Shown here: one piece after another, positions 60,663 to 60,884 of the stretch
Position numbering within the stretch: position 1 is the first letter of the stretch
Layout: each line of letters begins with the position of its first letter
NCBI GenBank assembly: GCA_003225075.1
Contig: QIAP01000044.1
Coordinates: forward strand, 1 to 60,884
Length of the DNA stretch: 60,884 bases
Source: Acidobacteriota bacterium
Lineage (GTDB): Bacteria > Acidobacteriota > Terriglobia > Terriglobales > Acidobacteriaceae
Direction of reading: 5' to 3'
Translations under genes and position numbers: made by a program
The notes under the pieces: model-generated
Told to the model about the DNA's origin: nothing
Databases searched by the model: none
Seen by the model: the letters and a program-made list of their open reading frames with translations, nothing else

Positions 60663-60794
60663 ATGGCTGTGAACTGGACGGAGCTAGCAGAAAAGATAGC
60701 CCAGGCAGCCCGCGCCGGGGTTGCTGTCGAGAAAAAACGCCTGCAGGAAATTCTGGCTGAGCGCCAAAAGAAGTCTGCTCCGTCATCGCGGTGA
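60663..60794 (+). CDS. Possible small helical protein
   Basis: 43 residues, MAVNWTELAEKIAQAARAGV then VEKKRLQEILAERQKK and a Ser-rich end. It is a clear amphipathic helix with balanced charge, more protein-like than chance frames. No family known to me, no strong ribosome site, and it follows decayed genes, so it may be a remnant. Not confirmed. Confidence 0.3.
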   Translation: MAVNWTELAEKIAQAARAGVAVEKKRLQEILAERQKKSAPSSR

Positions 60795-60884
60795 TCCGTC
60801 CCACACTGACCTTCATTGCCGGAGCAAACGGTTCCTGAACTCTTCAGAGAAGTTCCACTCCTCGATCCCGATGCTATCGCTAAT

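Noticed and set aside
60226-60816. A 196-codon minus-strand frame at the window end
   Set aside because: It shows no family likeness, while the plus strand carries readable pieces of TrmO and MnmA in the same place.
1-60884. CRISPR arrays, rRNA genes, insertion sequences, prophage, integrase or attachment sites
   Set aside because: No regularly spaced repeats, rRNA-like stretches, transposase or integrase motifs were found in the window.

Overview
The window looks like chromosomal DNA of a Gram-negative (diderm) bacterium, most likely an Acidobacteriota of the Terriglobia/Acidobacteriales type. This is an inference from gene content and protein flavour: LptE, TonB-type and RlpA outer-membrane-related proteins, a DUF3106 protein beside an ECF sigma factor, coenzyme F420 genes, a CpaE-like ATPase and a CDP-sugar locus. 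No rRNA, CRISPR array, phage or insertion sequence was seen. One tRNA, tRNA-Val(CAC), is present.

Layout. 1-3.1 kb: coenzyme F420 genes (cofC end, cofE, cofH, npdG). 3.1-7.0 kb: an osmoprotectant-type ABC transporter (ATPase, one permease, lipoprotein) whose last gene overlaps a large tandem nitroreductase (SagB-type). 7.0-10.7 kb: an MFS exporter, a PilZ protein and a CpaE-like ATPase that has lost part of its receiver-like N-terminus. 10.8-19.5 kb: a surface glycan locus, with two polytopic GT-C-like membrane proteins, a methyltransferase, then an overlapping five-gene operon rfbF-rfbG-epimerase-methyltransferase-GT2. 19.5-28.2 kb: two small secreted proteins, a TonB-family protein, a TPR protein paired with a class III cyclase-like protein, and an M28 peptidase. 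28.4-38.4 kb: a thiol-redox protein and mutY, a three-gene secreted cassette ending in a matrixin metalloprotease, rlpA, a creatininase-like protein, small envelope or stress proteins and a proline dehydrogenase. 38.5-42.1 kb: sigma/anti-sigma/DUF3106 operon, the tRNA, and a decayed EAL-HDOD gene. 42.3-50.6 kb: an NtrY/NtrX-like two-component pair, an RsbW-like kinase, and the classical phoH-ybeY-corC-era group. 51-57.5 kb: rpsT, an arylamine N-acetyltransferase, the fully overlapping psd-pssA-asd-like-lptE-holA operon, a DUF465 protein and rimI. 57.5-60.9 kb: a short secreted protein, an alcohol dehydrogenase, a DinB protein, and adjacent remnants of trmO and mnmA.

How the genes work together. 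Three modules stand out: F420 synthesis plus its NADPH-linked reductase; synthesis and transfer of a CDP-linked deoxysugar onto a polyprenyl carrier; and an envelope operon joining phosphatidylethanolamine synthesis (psd, pssA) to LPS export (lptE). The most unusual observations are an aspartate-semialdehyde-dehydrogenase-like protein lacking its catalytic cysteine inside that lipid operon, an NtrX-like regulator whose sigma-54 contact motif is altered, a cyclase-like protein with a long unrecognised N-terminal region, and several genes caught in decay (EAL-HDOD, cpaE, trmO, mnmA). Family assignments rest on motif recognition by eye. No database search was run.
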